The notes under the pieces: model-generated | What the model saw: only the letters and a program-made list of their open reading frames with translations | Told to the model about the DNA's origin: nothing | Databases searched by the model: none | Shown: piece by piece, positions 52,588 to 61,868 of the stretch | How the letters are laid out: each line of letters starts with the position of its first letter | How positions within the stretch are numbered: position 1 is the first letter of the stretch | Made by a program: the position numbers and the translations under genes | Source: Bacteroidetes bacterium UBA2475 | GTDB taxonomy: Bacteria > Bacteroidota > Bacteroidia > B-17B0 > Aurantibacillaceae | Direction: 5' to 3' | Assembly (NCBI GenBank): GCA_002342065.1 | Contig: DDPF01000012.1 | Span: forward strand, 1 to 64,000 | Length of the DNA stretch: 64,000 nucleotides

Positions 52588-52663
52588 TCATCCCTTTATC
52601 CGTTAAAGAATAATTTAGATAACTACAAAATTAATTTACAATTTAATTTTTATAAATAATAAA

Positions 52664-53686
52664 TCAAAACTTAGTTGGCAAACCTCTTTTAGTTCGCCAT
52701 TCAACAATTGGCTTAAACGGTCCAAATTTATGTTGTATCTCAGGGAAAGTGTCGATGTAAGGACCAACACCATAATCAATAGGTTTTGATTTTATATTTG
52801 GATAATTGATTGCGCCATTATTTATCGGGCGTTTATGAATTCTATCATCATTAACAAAAGCAGCTACATCAAAAGCTTCCTCTCTTGTTAGAAAAGGTTT
52901 GTCGTAAGTTGCTTTACCGTTTGGCATATTACAATAAATAAAAGTTGCCGCTTTAACTACCCTATGCATACTACTTCCCGGTTGATAGCTTTTAAGCCCC
53001 CATAAAGGTGGATACTCATAACACACATTATCGCTACGCATTTTTCCTTCTCCATCAGCCCCATGGCACGATAAACATTCTCTTTTGTAAATAGCCTCGC
53101 CTTTTACAGGATCAGCGGCAACATCAGGAAATTCTATCTCAATTGGACGATCGCCTTTTATGTGTTTATTTACAACAGTATTTTGACCCACCCATTTTAT
53201 ATAACAAATTATAGCGGTCATTTCTTTACCTTCAATAGGCAACGGCTTACCACTGTGCGGTCTTTCTATACAATTATTAACGCGTTGCGATAATGATAAG
53301 ATTTTATTTTCACGCGAACGATATTGGGGATATCTTGCATGTGTACTAGAAAAATTACATCCGTACAAAACAGTACCTGCTTTTAAATGACAATTGGTAC
53401 AATTCATAAAATTTCCGGTGTACTTGCCAACTGTGCCTTTTGGGCCAATATAAAAAGCGGTATTTAGCACTAATTGCCGACCATACTTTATTGCTTTACC
53501 CTCGTCGTTATCAGGTATATCATTTGTATCCGGAGCTTGCCACATTTCTTCACCGGATAGTTTTGTTTCATTTAGAGTATTTTCTTTAATAACAGTGGGC
53601 TGCTCATTTTTAACTTCAGTTTGACAGGCAAGCAAAACGCACAGAAAAATTGCGCCTACAAAAAATGTCTTTAATACTGCTTTCAT
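52664..53686 (-). CDS. TsdA-like di-haem cytochrome c lipoprotein
   Basis: Protein of 340 residues; lipobox LLAC (Cys21). Haem motifs are CTNCH (96-100) and CLSCH (204-208). Cys139 in RVNNCIERP corresponds to the unusual Cys axial ligand of thiosulfate dehydrogenase TsdA. Met254 in CNMPNG fits as the second-haem ligand. TsdA interconverts thiosulfate and tetrathionate in the periplasm. Blocks such as HARYPQYR and PPLWG fit the family. It stands alone, upstream of no other sulfur gene. Confidence 0.8.
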   Translation of the reverse strand: MKAVLKTFFVGAIFLCVLLACQTEVKNEQPTVIKENTLNETKLSGEEMWQAPDTNDIPDNDEGKAIKYGRQLVLNTAFYIGPKGTVGKYTGNFMNCTNCHLKAGTVLYGCNFSSTHARYPQYRSRENKILSLSQRVNNCIERPHSGKPLPIEGKEMTAIICYIKWVGQNTVVNKHIKGDRPIEIEFPDVAADPVKGEAIYKRECLSCHGADGEGKMRSDNVCYEYPPLWGLKSYQPGSSMHRVVKAATFIYCNMPNGKATYDKPFLTREEAFDVAAFVNDDRIHKRPINNGAINYPNIKSKPIDYGVGPYIDTFPEIQHKFGPFKPIVEWRTKRGLPTKF

Positions 53687-53804
53687 TTCCTAAAAGTTCT
53701 ATTTAAATAATATATTTTACGCCAAAAAAAATAACTATTTAATTTTATGACTTAAATATAAAAATAAAAAACGAATCTTAAATGTGTTAAAAAAATGTAA
53801 CGAC

Positions 53805-54290
53805 TTATTTTTTATAGATCAGAGCCACAGCGTAAGCATTCACGCCTTCTCCTTTGCCTACATAACCTAACTTTTCGTTAGTAGTAGCTTTAATAGAAAT
53901 TTCGTTTGTAGTTACTTCGCAAATAGGTGCAAGAATTTCCTGCATCTTTTTTATGTGCGGGTTTATTTTTGGGTCTTCTAAACTTAAAGTAGCATCAATA
54001 TTACCAACGTAATAATTATTTTCTTTCAATAATTTTATTACTTCGGCCAATAATAGTTTACTGTCGGCACCTTTGTATTTTGGGTCGGTATTTGGAAAAT
54101 GGAAACCAATATCACGTAAATTTGCTGCGCCCAATAAAGCATCACAAATAGCGTGCAATAACACATCCGCGTCGCTATGACCAACACAACCTTTATTAAA
54201 TTCGAGCTTAACACCGCCCAGCCAAAGCTCTCTGCCTTCGCCTAAAGGATGTACGTCATAACCAAAACCAACTCTTATATTCACGCTCAT
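53805..54290 (-). CDS. ispF: 2-C-methyl-D-erythritol 2,4-cyclodiphosphate synthase
   Basis: Enzyme of 161 residues in the MEP isoprenoid pathway. Metal ligands are in GFGYDVHPL and HSDADVLLHA; GFHFPNTDPKYKGADS binds the substrate. Its start overlaps the stop of the small lipoprotein gene by 4 bases (ATGA, 54287-54290), so translation is probably coupled. It lies in a pgk-lipoprotein-ispF run. Confidence 0.95.
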   Translation of the reverse strand: MSVNIRVGFGYDVHPLGEGRELWLGGVKLEFNKGCVGHSDADVLLHAICDALLGAANLRDIGFHFPNTDPKYKGADSKLLLAEVIKLLKENNYYVGNIDATLSLEDPKINPHIKKMQEILAPICEVTTNEISIKATTNEKLGYVGKGEGVNAYAVALIYKK

Positions 54291-54478
54291 TGTTGTATAT
54301 TACATTTAGTATCGGCAGTAGAAAGGTCCTGGCAATATTTTTTTGCCTGACTGCGTGTTGCTTCTACTTCGCCTGCAGGATAAGTTGCGTTAGCATTTTT
54401 ACATTCACAGATATAATTTTTTTTGCAGGAAGAAATTCCGACGGCTAAAAAAATTAAAACACAAATAACTGTTTTCAT
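54287..54478 (-). CDS. 63-residue Cys-rich lipoprotein
   Basis: Very small lipoprotein with lipobox ISSC (Cys18). It has four more cysteines, in CECK, KKYCQD and KCNIQQ. They could form two disulfides or bind metal. It sits between pgk and ispF with a 16-base gap and a 4-base overlap. No family recognised. The signal and overlap make it a credible gene in spite of its size. Confidence 0.7.
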   Translation of the reverse strand: MKTVICVLIFLAVGISSCKKNYICECKNANATYPAGEVEATRSQAKKYCQDLSTADTKCNIQQ

Positions 54479-54494
54479 AATAGTGATTATTAAT

Positions 54495-55688
54495 TTATGC
54501 TTTTATTGCTTCTACGCCCGGTAATGTTCCCTGTTCAATATATTCCAATAACGCACCACCACCTGTGCTAACATAACTTACTTTATCTGCTAAGTTATAT
54601 TTATTAATGGCCGCTACACTATCTCCTCCTCCTATTAACGTAAATGCGCCTTGTTTTGTTGCTTCTACAATATCAAATGCCGCTTGTTTGGTTCCATTCT
54701 CAAAACTGCTCATTTCAAAAACACCCATTGGGCCGTTCCATAAAATGGTCTTTGAGTTTTTAATTATCTCGCCAAACATTTTTATAGTTTTTGGTCCAAC
54801 GTCCAATCCCATCCAGCCATCGGGTATCTTATCAATATCTACTTCCTTTTTGTTAGCATCGTTTGCAAAATTATCTGCAATAATAGCGTCAACAGGTATA
54901 CATAAATTTACACCTTTTGTTTTTGCTTTGCTAATTAATTCTTTGGCAATTTCTAACCTATCATCTTCGCAAAGCGATTTACCAATTTGCCCGCCCATGG
55001 CTTTAACAAAGGTAAAGGCCATACCGCCGCCAATTAAAATGTTATTGGCCTTGCTCATTAACTGTTCAATAATTAAGATCTTATCGCTCACTTTTGCACC
55101 GCCAACAATTGCTGTAAAAGGTTTTTGTGTTTGATTTAATACTTTATCAATACTTGCTACTTCTCCGGCCATTACAAAACCAAAACATTTTGCTTCGGGT
55201 TTAAAATATTTTGCAATTACTGCTGTAGAAGCATGCGCGCGGTGGGCTGTGCCAAACGCATCGTTCACATAAATATCACCATGCTTGCTCAATTTTTCGG
55301 CAAAGTCTTCGTTTCCTTTTTCTTCTTCTTTATAAAAACGCAAATTCTCTAATAACAAAACTTCGCCACTTTTTAAAGCTGACGATTGTGAAAATGCTTT
55401 TTCGCTAATACAATCATCTGCAAAAGAAACTGATGTTCCAAGTTGTTTACTTAATTCGGCAACAATATGTTTTAAAGAATATTTATTGGTTGGTCCTTCT
55501 TTTGGGCGACCTAAATGACTCATCAATACAAGGCTTCCGCCATCTTTTAAGATCCTTTTTAAAGTGGGGATAGCGGCGCGAATACGGGTAGCATCAGTTA
55601 CTTCAAAGGCTTCGTTTAGAGGCACATTAAAATCTACACGAATAACCGCGCGTTTGTTTGAGAAATTTATAGAGTCAACTGTTTTCAT
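54495..55688 (-). CDS. pgk: Phosphoglycerate kinase
   Basis: Glycolytic enzyme of 397 residues transferring phosphate from 1,3-bisphosphoglycerate to ADP. The N-terminal RVDFNVPLN and SHLGRPK bind substrate; GGAKVSDKI, LWNGPMGVFE and GGGDSVAA form the nucleotide side. Full usual length. It is followed by the small lipoprotein and ispF on the same strand. Confidence 0.97.
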   Translation of the reverse strand: MKTVDSINFSNKRAVIRVDFNVPLNEAFEVTDATRIRAAIPTLKRILKDGGSLVLMSHLGRPKEGPTNKYSLKHIVAELSKQLGTSVSFADDCISEKAFSQSSALKSGEVLLLENLRFYKEEEKGNEDFAEKLSKHGDIYVNDAFGTAHRAHASTAVIAKYFKPEAKCFGFVMAGEVASIDKVLNQTQKPFTAIVGGAKVSDKILIIEQLMSKANNILIGGGMAFTFVKAMGGQIGKSLCEDDRLEIAKELISKAKTKGVNLCIPVDAIIADNFANDANKKEVDIDKIPDGWMGLDVGPKTIKMFGEIIKNSKTILWNGPMGVFEMSSFENGTKQAAFDIVEATKQGAFTLIGGGDSVAAINKYNLADKVSYVSTGGGALLEYIEQGTLPGVEAIKA

Positions 55689-55793
55689 ATGAAGATCGTA
55701 TTGTTTTTTTAATTGTCATATGGAATACATCATGCAATCTTCTTTTGTGTTTGTCATAATCGCGCATGACTATTTCATAAATGTATTATAAAT

Positions 55794-57077
55794 TTAAACT
55801 AATTTTTTTAAACTTTTTTCAAATGCTGAAATTGTTTTATCAAGATCTGCTGTTGTGTGCGCCTGGCTCACAAAACCAACTTCGTAACCGCTTGGGCCAA
55901 GATAAACGCCATTCTCTAACAATGCGTGATAAAGCGTTTTAAAATAACTCATGCTGTTTGCATCAATTTCATCGGCATTATTTATTGTTTCTTTTTCGGT
56001 GAAGGCTATCCAAAAAATAGATCCCAAATGAAATAACTTAAATAATTTAAATGGATTTATTTTATTGATACCATCTACTAAATATTTTGTTTTTATTTCA
56101 AGATCTGAATAAAAGTTTGGTGCTAAACATTCTGTTAATTGTGCAATGCCCGCGCTCATGGCTACAGGATTACCACTTAAAGTTCCTGCCTGGTAAACGG
56201 CGCCTTCGGGCGAAATATTACTCATGATCTCTTTGCTTGCGCCATAAGCTCCAACAGGGAAACCACCGCCAATTATTTTTCCGTAAGTAATAATATCCGG
56301 TTGAATATTATACATTCCTGCAACGCCGCAAAAGCCCATTCTGAAGCCGCTGATCACCTCATCAAAAATTAACAAAGTTTTATTGGCGGAACAGATCTCG
56401 CGTAAAAATTCTAAAAATTCTTTTCCCTGCAATAACAAGCCATTGTTGGCCGGAACAGGTTCAATAATAATACAAGCAATTTCATTTTTAAATTTTTCGA
56501 AAGCTTCTTTTACAGCTTCTTTATTATGCAAAGGCACGGTAATTGTTTCGTTCACAAAACTTTCAGGCACACCCGCGCTGCTCGAGTTACCAAAGGTTAC
56601 CAAACCACTGCCCGCTTTTACTAAAAGTGAATCTACATGCCCATGATAACAACCTTCGAACTTTAAAATTTTATTACGTTTTGTAAAACCGCGTGCTAAA
56701 CGAATAGCACTCATTACCGCTTCCGTGCCGCTACTTACAAACCTTATTTTTTGAATGAATTTATTGTTTGATAAAATAAGATCTGCTAACTCATTTTCTA
56801 ATTTAGTTGGCGCACCAAACGACGTTCCATTACGCATTGTTTTATCAACCGCATTCAAAACTTTATCGTTGGCGTGACCTAAAATTAATGGTCCCCAACT
56901 GCAGCAATAATCAATGTATTCATTTTCATCTGCATCCCAAATATGTGAGCCTTTTCCTTTTTCAATAAAAAGCGGGTTACCGCCAACACTTCTAAAAGCA
57001 CGTACCGGTGAATTTACACCACCCGGAAAATAATTTTTTGCTTTTTCAAAAAGCTCGGCAGATCTTGTTGTGTTCAT
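55794..57077 (-). CDS. hemL: Glutamate-1-semialdehyde 2,1-aminomutase
   Basis: PLP enzyme of 427 residues in C5 tetrapyrrole synthesis, making 5-aminolevulinate from glutamate-1-semialdehyde. It has SSGTEAVMSAIRLAR, the Asp in LLIFDEVISGFR, and the Schiff-base Lys in ITYGKIIGGGFP. A haem supply fits the many cytochromes in the window. Single gene, divergent from the tlpA-like gene. Confidence 0.96.
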   Translation of the reverse strand: MNTTRSAELFEKAKNYFPGGVNSPVRAFRSVGGNPLFIEKGKGSHIWDADENEYIDYCCSWGPLILGHANDKVLNAVDKTMRNGTSFGAPTKLENELADLILSNNKFIQKIRFVSSGTEAVMSAIRLARGFTKRNKILKFEGCYHGHVDSLLVKAGSGLVTFGNSSSAGVPESFVNETITVPLHNKEAVKEAFEKFKNEIACIIIEPVPANNGLLLQGKEFLEFLREICSANKTLLIFDEVISGFRMGFCGVAGMYNIQPDIITYGKIIGGGFPVGAYGASKEIMSNISPEGAVYQAGTLSGNPVAMSAGIAQLTECLAPNFYSDLEIKTKYLVDGINKINPFKLFKLFHLGSIFWIAFTEKETINNADEIDANSMSYFKTLYHALLENGVYLGPSGYEVGFVSQAHTTADLDKTISAFEKSLKKLV

Positions 57078-57257
57078 AGAGAAATTTTGACAAAATTAAC
57101 TAAAAATTAAAGATTTCGGGTTTCTTATTCCGGGTTTCGTGTTTTAGCAACTGAAACTAAATGTTTAGCTTGTTTAAAAATGTTAAAGAGCGTATTAACG
57201 ATATTTTTTTTATCATTGTGGTTCAATAATTGATAACTTTAACGTAAACAATACACT

Positions 57258-57773
57258 ATGAAAAAAATTATTTTAGCTCTTTTAGTTGTAACTGCTTTTG
57301 CATTTACCTCATCGCGTGGCGATGGTGATAAGATCCCTTCTTCAACAGTAAAAAAACTGGATGGTACAAAAGTAAATACCAGTACTTTTTCTAATAATGG
57401 AAAACCTATTATCATTAGCTTTTGGGCTACCTGGTGCAAACCTTGTAAAAAAGAATTAGATGCTATACAGGAAAATTACGCTGAGTGGACAAAAGAGACA
57501 GGCGTAAAATTAATTGCTATTAGTATTGATGATGCGCGTAGCGCAGGTAAAGTAGTTACCGATGTAAAATCAAAAGGTTGGGATTACGAAGTATATATTG
57601 ATGAGAACTCTGATTTTAAACGTGCTATGAACGTAAACAATGTGCCCCATACTTTTTTAGTTGACGGAAGTGGCAAAATAGTTTGGAGTCATAATTCATA
57701 CACCGAAGGCGATGAAGATGCCTTATACGAAAATGTAAAAAAACTGGCTAAAGGTGAGGCTTTGGCCCACTAA
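57258..57773 (+). CDS. TlpA-family periplasmic thioredoxin
   Basis: Protein of 171 residues with signal peptide (to ~FTSS, ~residue 20) and a thioredoxin/TlpA domain with WCKPC (Cys57 and Cys60 by count) and cis-Pro in NVPHTFLVD. It provides reducing or oxidising power for envelope thiols. It is followed by DUF6029 and Omp28-like genes on the same strand (66- and 27-base gaps), a set I recall as recurrent in Bacteroidota. Confidence 0.9.
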   Translation: MKKIILALLVVTAFAFTSSRGDGDKIPSSTVKKLDGTKVNTSTFSNNGKPIIISFWATWCKPCKKELDAIQENYAEWTKETGVKLIAISIDDARSAGKVVTDVKSKGWDYEVYIDENSDFKRAMNVNNVPHTFLVDGSGKIVWSHNSYTEGDEDALYENVKKLAKGEALAH

Positions 57774-57839
57774 TGACCACTTATAAATAAGGGAAATAAA
57801 TTTTTGTTTTTAACACAAAAATTACCTTATTTTACCCCC

Positions 57840-59546
57840 ATGCAAAACAAATATTTTAAAAGTAGCGTAACTGCTACTTTTTTATTGATTTTCATACTAA
57901 ATGCTTTTAACATTAACGCTCAAAGCATTGCAGATGAAGCAAATTCCGTACACGGCTATTTTCAGATAGATGCGCAATACTACAAGCAGGATACTTTAAT
58001 TGGCGCCCCAATAGTGCCCGAAAAAATGTTATCTAACGCGTTTGGCAATATTACTTATAACAAAGGTAAATTCTCGGCCGGTTTACGTTATGAAGCATAC
58101 AACAATGTGATGCAGGGTTTCGACCCTCGTTATAAAGGCCAGGGCATTACCAACCGTTTTGCACGCTACCAGGACAAGTTACTGGATATTACTATTGGTA
58201 ATATTTACGAGCAGTTTGGAAGTGGTTTGATATTTAGAACCTATTATGAACCGGGCTTATTATTTGATAATTCATTAGATGGGATTTGCGTAATTTCTAA
58301 TCCTTTAAGAGGATTAACTTTAAAAGGGCTTGTAGGTAAACAGCGTTCTTTTTTTACAGTTGGGCCGGGTATTGTGAGAGGTTTTGATGGAGAATTGAAT
58401 ATTAACGAGGCTTTAGATTCTATAGCGGCAAATATTAAAACGAAAGTGATTTTAGGGGGCAGTTTTGTGAGTAAAAATCAGCCAGATCAAAACCCTGATT
58501 TTGTAATACCTGAGAACGTAGGTGCTTATAGCGGAAGAGTGAATGTAATAAGAGGCGGTTTTAATTTTTTTGGTGAATATGCACAAAAAGAAAATGATCC
58601 GGGTCTTGCCAATAACACAACAATTGGTGGAAAAAGTTATTATAGTTACCAGCAAGGTGACGCCATGTTTTTTTCAACTTCATACGCTACCAAAGGTTTT
58701 TCAATTTTATTACAAGGAAAACGGATCGATAATATGAGTTTTAGAAGCGACCGTGATGCCAGTTTACAAAATCTATTAATTAATTTTTTACCTGCCACTA
58801 CAAGGCAACATACTTATTTAATGCCGGCCTTTAGCCCTTACGCTACACAGCCTACCGGCGAAGTTGGTGGTATGGCCGAGATCCAGTTCAAAGTACCAAA
58901 AGGCTCGCCACTTGGGGGTAAGTATGGTATGGATATTACATTGAATGCTTCACAGGCCAACTTATTAAAACCAATTAATATTAACGATAGTACTACAACC
59001 TCTAAATTATATCGTACTAATTACGAAGAATTTGGAGGTGAACTTTATCATGATTTTTTTATTGAGATCACTAAAAAATTTAGCAAAAAATTCAAAGGTA
59101 CTTTTATGTTTGCTAACCAATTTAACAACATAAATATTGTGCAACATAATACACCAAAAGGACCATACAAAAATGTGTTGGCTAATATCGAAGTAATTGA
59201 CCTTACTTATAAATACAAAGGCAATTCGGCAATTCGTATGGAATTACAAGGTATGCAAAGGGATAATAGCGACACTTTAAATTTAGGCAGCTGGGTGGTT
59301 GGTTTAATAGAATGGACTCCAAACACCCATATATTTGTAGCTGCTATTGACCAGTACAATTACGGCAACCCGGTTGCCAGTTTACGATTACATTATCTGT
59401 ATTTTAGTACTGGTTATACAAGCGGCCCTCACCGTATTTCGTTAAGTTATGGTAAACAAAGAGCAGGGATCTTTTGTGTAGGTGGTGTTTGTAGGGTTGT
59501 ACCTGCTTCTAATGGCTTTGCTCTTTCAATTACCAGTAGTTTTTAG
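57840..59546 (+). CDS. DUF6029-family outer-membrane protein
   Basis: The ATG at 57840 (MQNKYFKSS, 568 residues) is preferred over an in-frame TTG at 57804. Signal to ~NINAQ. The mature protein is beta-rich with repeated aromatic strands and ends in Phe (LSITSSF), fitting an outer-membrane barrel. DUF6029 is a Bacteroidota family of unknown function usually next to TlpA and Omp28-like genes, as here. Confidence 0.82.
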   Translation: MQNKYFKSSVTATFLLIFILNAFNINAQSIADEANSVHGYFQIDAQYYKQDTLIGAPIVPEKMLSNAFGNITYNKGKFSAGLRYEAYNNVMQGFDPRYKGQGITNRFARYQDKLLDITIGNIYEQFGSGLIFRTYYEPGLLFDNSLDGICVISNPLRGLTLKGLVGKQRSFFTVGPGIVRGFDGELNINEALDSIAANIKTKVILGGSFVSKNQPDQNPDFVIPENVGAYSGRVNVIRGGFNFFGEYAQKENDPGLANNTTIGGKSYYSYQQGDAMFFSTSYATKGFSILLQGKRIDNMSFRSDRDASLQNLLINFLPATTRQHTYLMPAFSPYATQPTGEVGGMAEIQFKVPKGSPLGGKYGMDITLNASQANLLKPININDSTTTSKLYRTNYEEFGGELYHDFFIEITKKFSKKFKGTFMFANQFNNINIVQHNTPKGPYKNVLANIEVIDLTYKYKGNSAIRMELQGMQRDNSDTLNLGSWVVGLIEWTPNTHIFVAAIDQYNYGNPVASLRLHYLYFSTGYTSGPHRISLSYGKQRAGIFCVGGVCRVVPASNGFALSITSSF

Positions 59547-59573
59547 TATCTTTAATCTATAATAATAGGGGTC

Positions 59574-60482
59574 ATGAAAAAAACAATATTAATATTTACA
59601 ATTATACTGTCAATGGTTTTTACTTCGTGTGATCGAATTAAATCTCCGATAGTAAAGAAAAACACGATTGAAGGCAGCAGTTTTGTTACTAAAGATAATT
59701 TTGCTGTAAGCAATTACAAAAAAACTTTATTAGAAGACTTCACAGGTATGCGATGCCCAAATTGCCCGGATGCAGCCATTGTTGCCGAAAACTTATTGGC
59801 TTCTTATGGTAATAGTTTAGTTGTAGTTGCGGTACATGCCGGATCACTTGCAAACCCTTTTGGTAACTATACTGCAGATTATAGAACTGAAGCTGGCGAC
59901 GTTTGGAATGGTACCGGTGGGTTTGGATTAATTTCATATCCAACAGGATTAATAAATAGAACAGCATATTCACCAAACACTTTGAAGTTAGATAAAACAG
60001 CTTGGAGTTCTGTAATGACAATAGCAAAAAATGATCCCTTCGTTATTCAATTAAAAGTGACAACAAATTACGACACTATTGTTGGTGCTTTAAACACAGA
60101 TGTTACAGCGATCTTCAAAACTGCATATACACCAAACGTAAATATTTCCATCATCGTAACAGAGGATGGTATCGTTGGTAAACAGGATGATAAAGGTGTT
60201 GAAATAGAAGAATATGAATTTGAGCATATGATGCGTGGCGCTCTTAATAGTCCTTGGGGTGTGCCATTAACAACAACTGCAAAAGCTGCAAATGATTCGG
60301 TAAAATACTCGGTAGCCAATTTTAATTTAAAAGGTATGGCTTATACAATTGATAAACCGGATCCAACACCGGATGTCGTGAAACCAATTGTAGTTAACGA
60401 TAAGAAAATTTCAGTTATTGTATTTGTTTATAATGCTGCAACAAGAGAAATTTTACAGGTTGAGAAAGTAAAGATCAGGTAA
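59574..60482 (+). CDS. Omp28-related outer-membrane lipoprotein
   Basis: Lipoprotein of 302 residues (lipobox FTSC, Cys19). The N-terminal half has a thioredoxin-like fold with CPNCP (LLEDFTGMRCPNCPDA); the C-terminal half is beta-rich. The family is named after a Porphyromonas gingivalis surface protein. The CXXC suggests it may exchange disulfides with the TlpA protein encoded two genes upstream (inference). Confidence 0.85.
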   Translation: MKKTILIFTIILSMVFTSCDRIKSPIVKKNTIEGSSFVTKDNFAVSNYKKTLLEDFTGMRCPNCPDAAIVAENLLASYGNSLVVVAVHAGSLANPFGNYTADYRTEAGDVWNGTGGFGLISYPTGLINRTAYSPNTLKLDKTAWSSVMTIAKNDPFVIQLKVTTNYDTIVGALNTDVTAIFKTAYTPNVNISIIVTEDGIVGKQDDKGVEIEEYEFEHMMRGALNSPWGVPLTTTAKAANDSVKYSVANFNLKGMAYTIDKPDPTPDVVKPIVVNDKKISVIVFVYNAATREILQVEKVKIR

Positions 60483-61298
60483 TTAATACTGCTCTTTATC
60501 GCTTGGAAAATCTTTGCTTTTTACATCTTTGATATATTGTTTAAAAGCATTTCCCATACTTTCGTACAAATTTAAATAACGGCGTAAAAAGCGTGGACTA
60601 AACTCGTGCGTCATGCCTAACATGTCGTGCGTAACTAATACTTGTCCATCCGTGCCACTACCCGCACCAATTCCAATTACAGGAATAGAGATACTTTGAG
60701 AAACTTTAGTTGCAAGAGTTGCAGGAATTTTTTCTACTACCAAAGCAAAACAACCGTATTGCTCTAACAATTTTGCGTCTTCTAATAAACGTTCTGCTTC
60801 ATCTTGTTCTTTTGCTCTTACAGTATATGTTCCAAATTTATAAATGCTTTGCGGTGTTAAACCTAAATGCCCCATTACCGGAATACCCGCAGTTAAAATA
60901 CGTTCAATACTTTCTTTTATTTCTCGGCCTCCTTCAAGTTTTACGGCATGCGCACCGCTTTCCTTCATAATTCTAATAGCAGAGTTTAAAGCCTCTTTAG
61001 AATTGGCCTGATACGATCCAAAGGGCAGATCAACAACAACCAACGCGCGATCAATTGCGCGAATTACACTTCCCGCATGATAGATCATTTGATCTAATGT
61101 AATTGGTAATGTTGTTTCGTGTCCAGCCATTACATTTGAAGCACTGTCTCCAACTAATATTACATCTATGCCGGCATTATCAATGATCTTTGCCATAGTG
61201 TAATCGTAAGCTGTTAGCATAGCGATCTTTTCACCTCTTTGTTTCATTTCCTGTAAAACGTGAGTGGTTACTTTTTTTACTTCTTTACGGGTTGGCAT
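60483..61298 (-). CDS. panB: 3-methyl-2-oxobutanoate hydroxymethyltransferase
   Basis: The ATG giving MPTRKEVKKVTTHVL is chosen (271 residues); the frame is open 12 codons further. It adds a hydroxymethyl group to alpha-ketoisovalerate in pantothenate/CoA synthesis. Motifs include VGDSASNVMAGHETT, VKLEGG and VIGIGAGSGTDGQVLV. It abuts the Omp28-like gene convergently. Other pan genes are not in the window. Confidence 0.95.
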   Translation of the reverse strand: MPTRKEVKKVTTHVLQEMKQRGEKIAMLTAYDYTMAKIIDNAGIDVILVGDSASNVMAGHETTLPITLDQMIYHAGSVIRAIDRALVVVDLPFGSYQANSKEALNSAIRIMKESGAHAVKLEGGREIKESIERILTAGIPVMGHLGLTPQSIYKFGTYTVRAKEQDEAERLLEDAKLLEQYGCFALVVEKIPATLATKVSQSISIPVIGIGAGSGTDGQVLVTHDMLGMTHEFSPRFLRRYLNLYESMGNAFKQYIKDVKSKDFPSDKEQY

Positions 61299-61321
61299 GT
61301 TTAAAATATAAAATGATTTAA

Positions 61322-61355
61322 ATAAAAAACCCAACCGAAACTCGATTGGGTCTTT
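61322..61355 (-). terminator. Terminator after the 61.4-62.8 kb gene pair
   Basis: ACCCAA...TTGGGT stem (61329-61334, 61346-61351), extended by CGA/TCG. A-rich plus-strand flank gives a T-run on the minus strand. Confidence 0.65.
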
Positions 61356-61372
61356 TGAAAATATTGTGAATA

Positions 61373-61858
61373 CTAGTAAGTAGAGAAACCTTGTTTATCA
61401 GTGATCTTATGCTCGATTAATAAACCAACGCACGCTGCATCTGTAGCTTTGTGTTTGTCTTTTTCAGTAGCGCCTTGCGGAACAACTACTTCGATAATTA
61501 ACTGACGTGTACTTACGCTTTGAAACTCAAAAATAGGGGTATCTTCCGCTGTAGAATTATTAAATAATAATTCGTTAGTACGTGAATCAAAGATCTTGTA
61601 ATTTACTTTGTCGCCTAAAACGGTTTCGCAGCAAACAGAGATCCTGTAATCCATTCCTTTGTAAATTACACAACGCAATTTAGAAACCATGCCCTGATTA
61701 AACAATCCGCTTTTGCTTTGCGCATTATATTGCCAGTTAGCACCTTTATCTTTTTCTAAAACGCAATATTTTTTATGGAAATTTCCACAAACTCCTGCTT
61801 GGGAGAATGATGATGAGCTAATTAAAGCTACAATAAATATGGTTATAAAGTATTTCAT
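61373..61858 (-). CDS. Secreted Cys-rich protein of unknown function
   Basis: Protein of 161 residues, signal to ~SFSQ (20). Six mature cysteines (CGNF, KYCVL, LRCVI, SVCCE, AACV) suggest disulfides; the body is beta-strand rich (YRISVCCETVLGDKVNYKIFD). No family name recognised, though it looks conserved. It lies 10 bases downstream of the lipoprotein gene at 61869, so the two probably work together. Confidence 0.7.
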   Translation of the reverse strand: MKYFITIFIVALISSSSFSQAGVCGNFHKKYCVLEKDKGANWQYNAQSKSGLFNQGMVSKLRCVIYKGMDYRISVCCETVLGDKVNYKIFDSRTNELLFNNSTAEDTPIFEFQSVSTRQLIIEVVVPQGATEKDKHKATDAACVGLLIEHKITDKQGFSTY

Positions 61859-61868
61859 GATAAAAATA

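Noticed and set aside
9239..60970. CRISPR array or insertion sequence anywhere in the window
   Set aside because: No regularly spaced repeats, transposase or integrase frame was seen on either strand. The repeats found are single hairpins.
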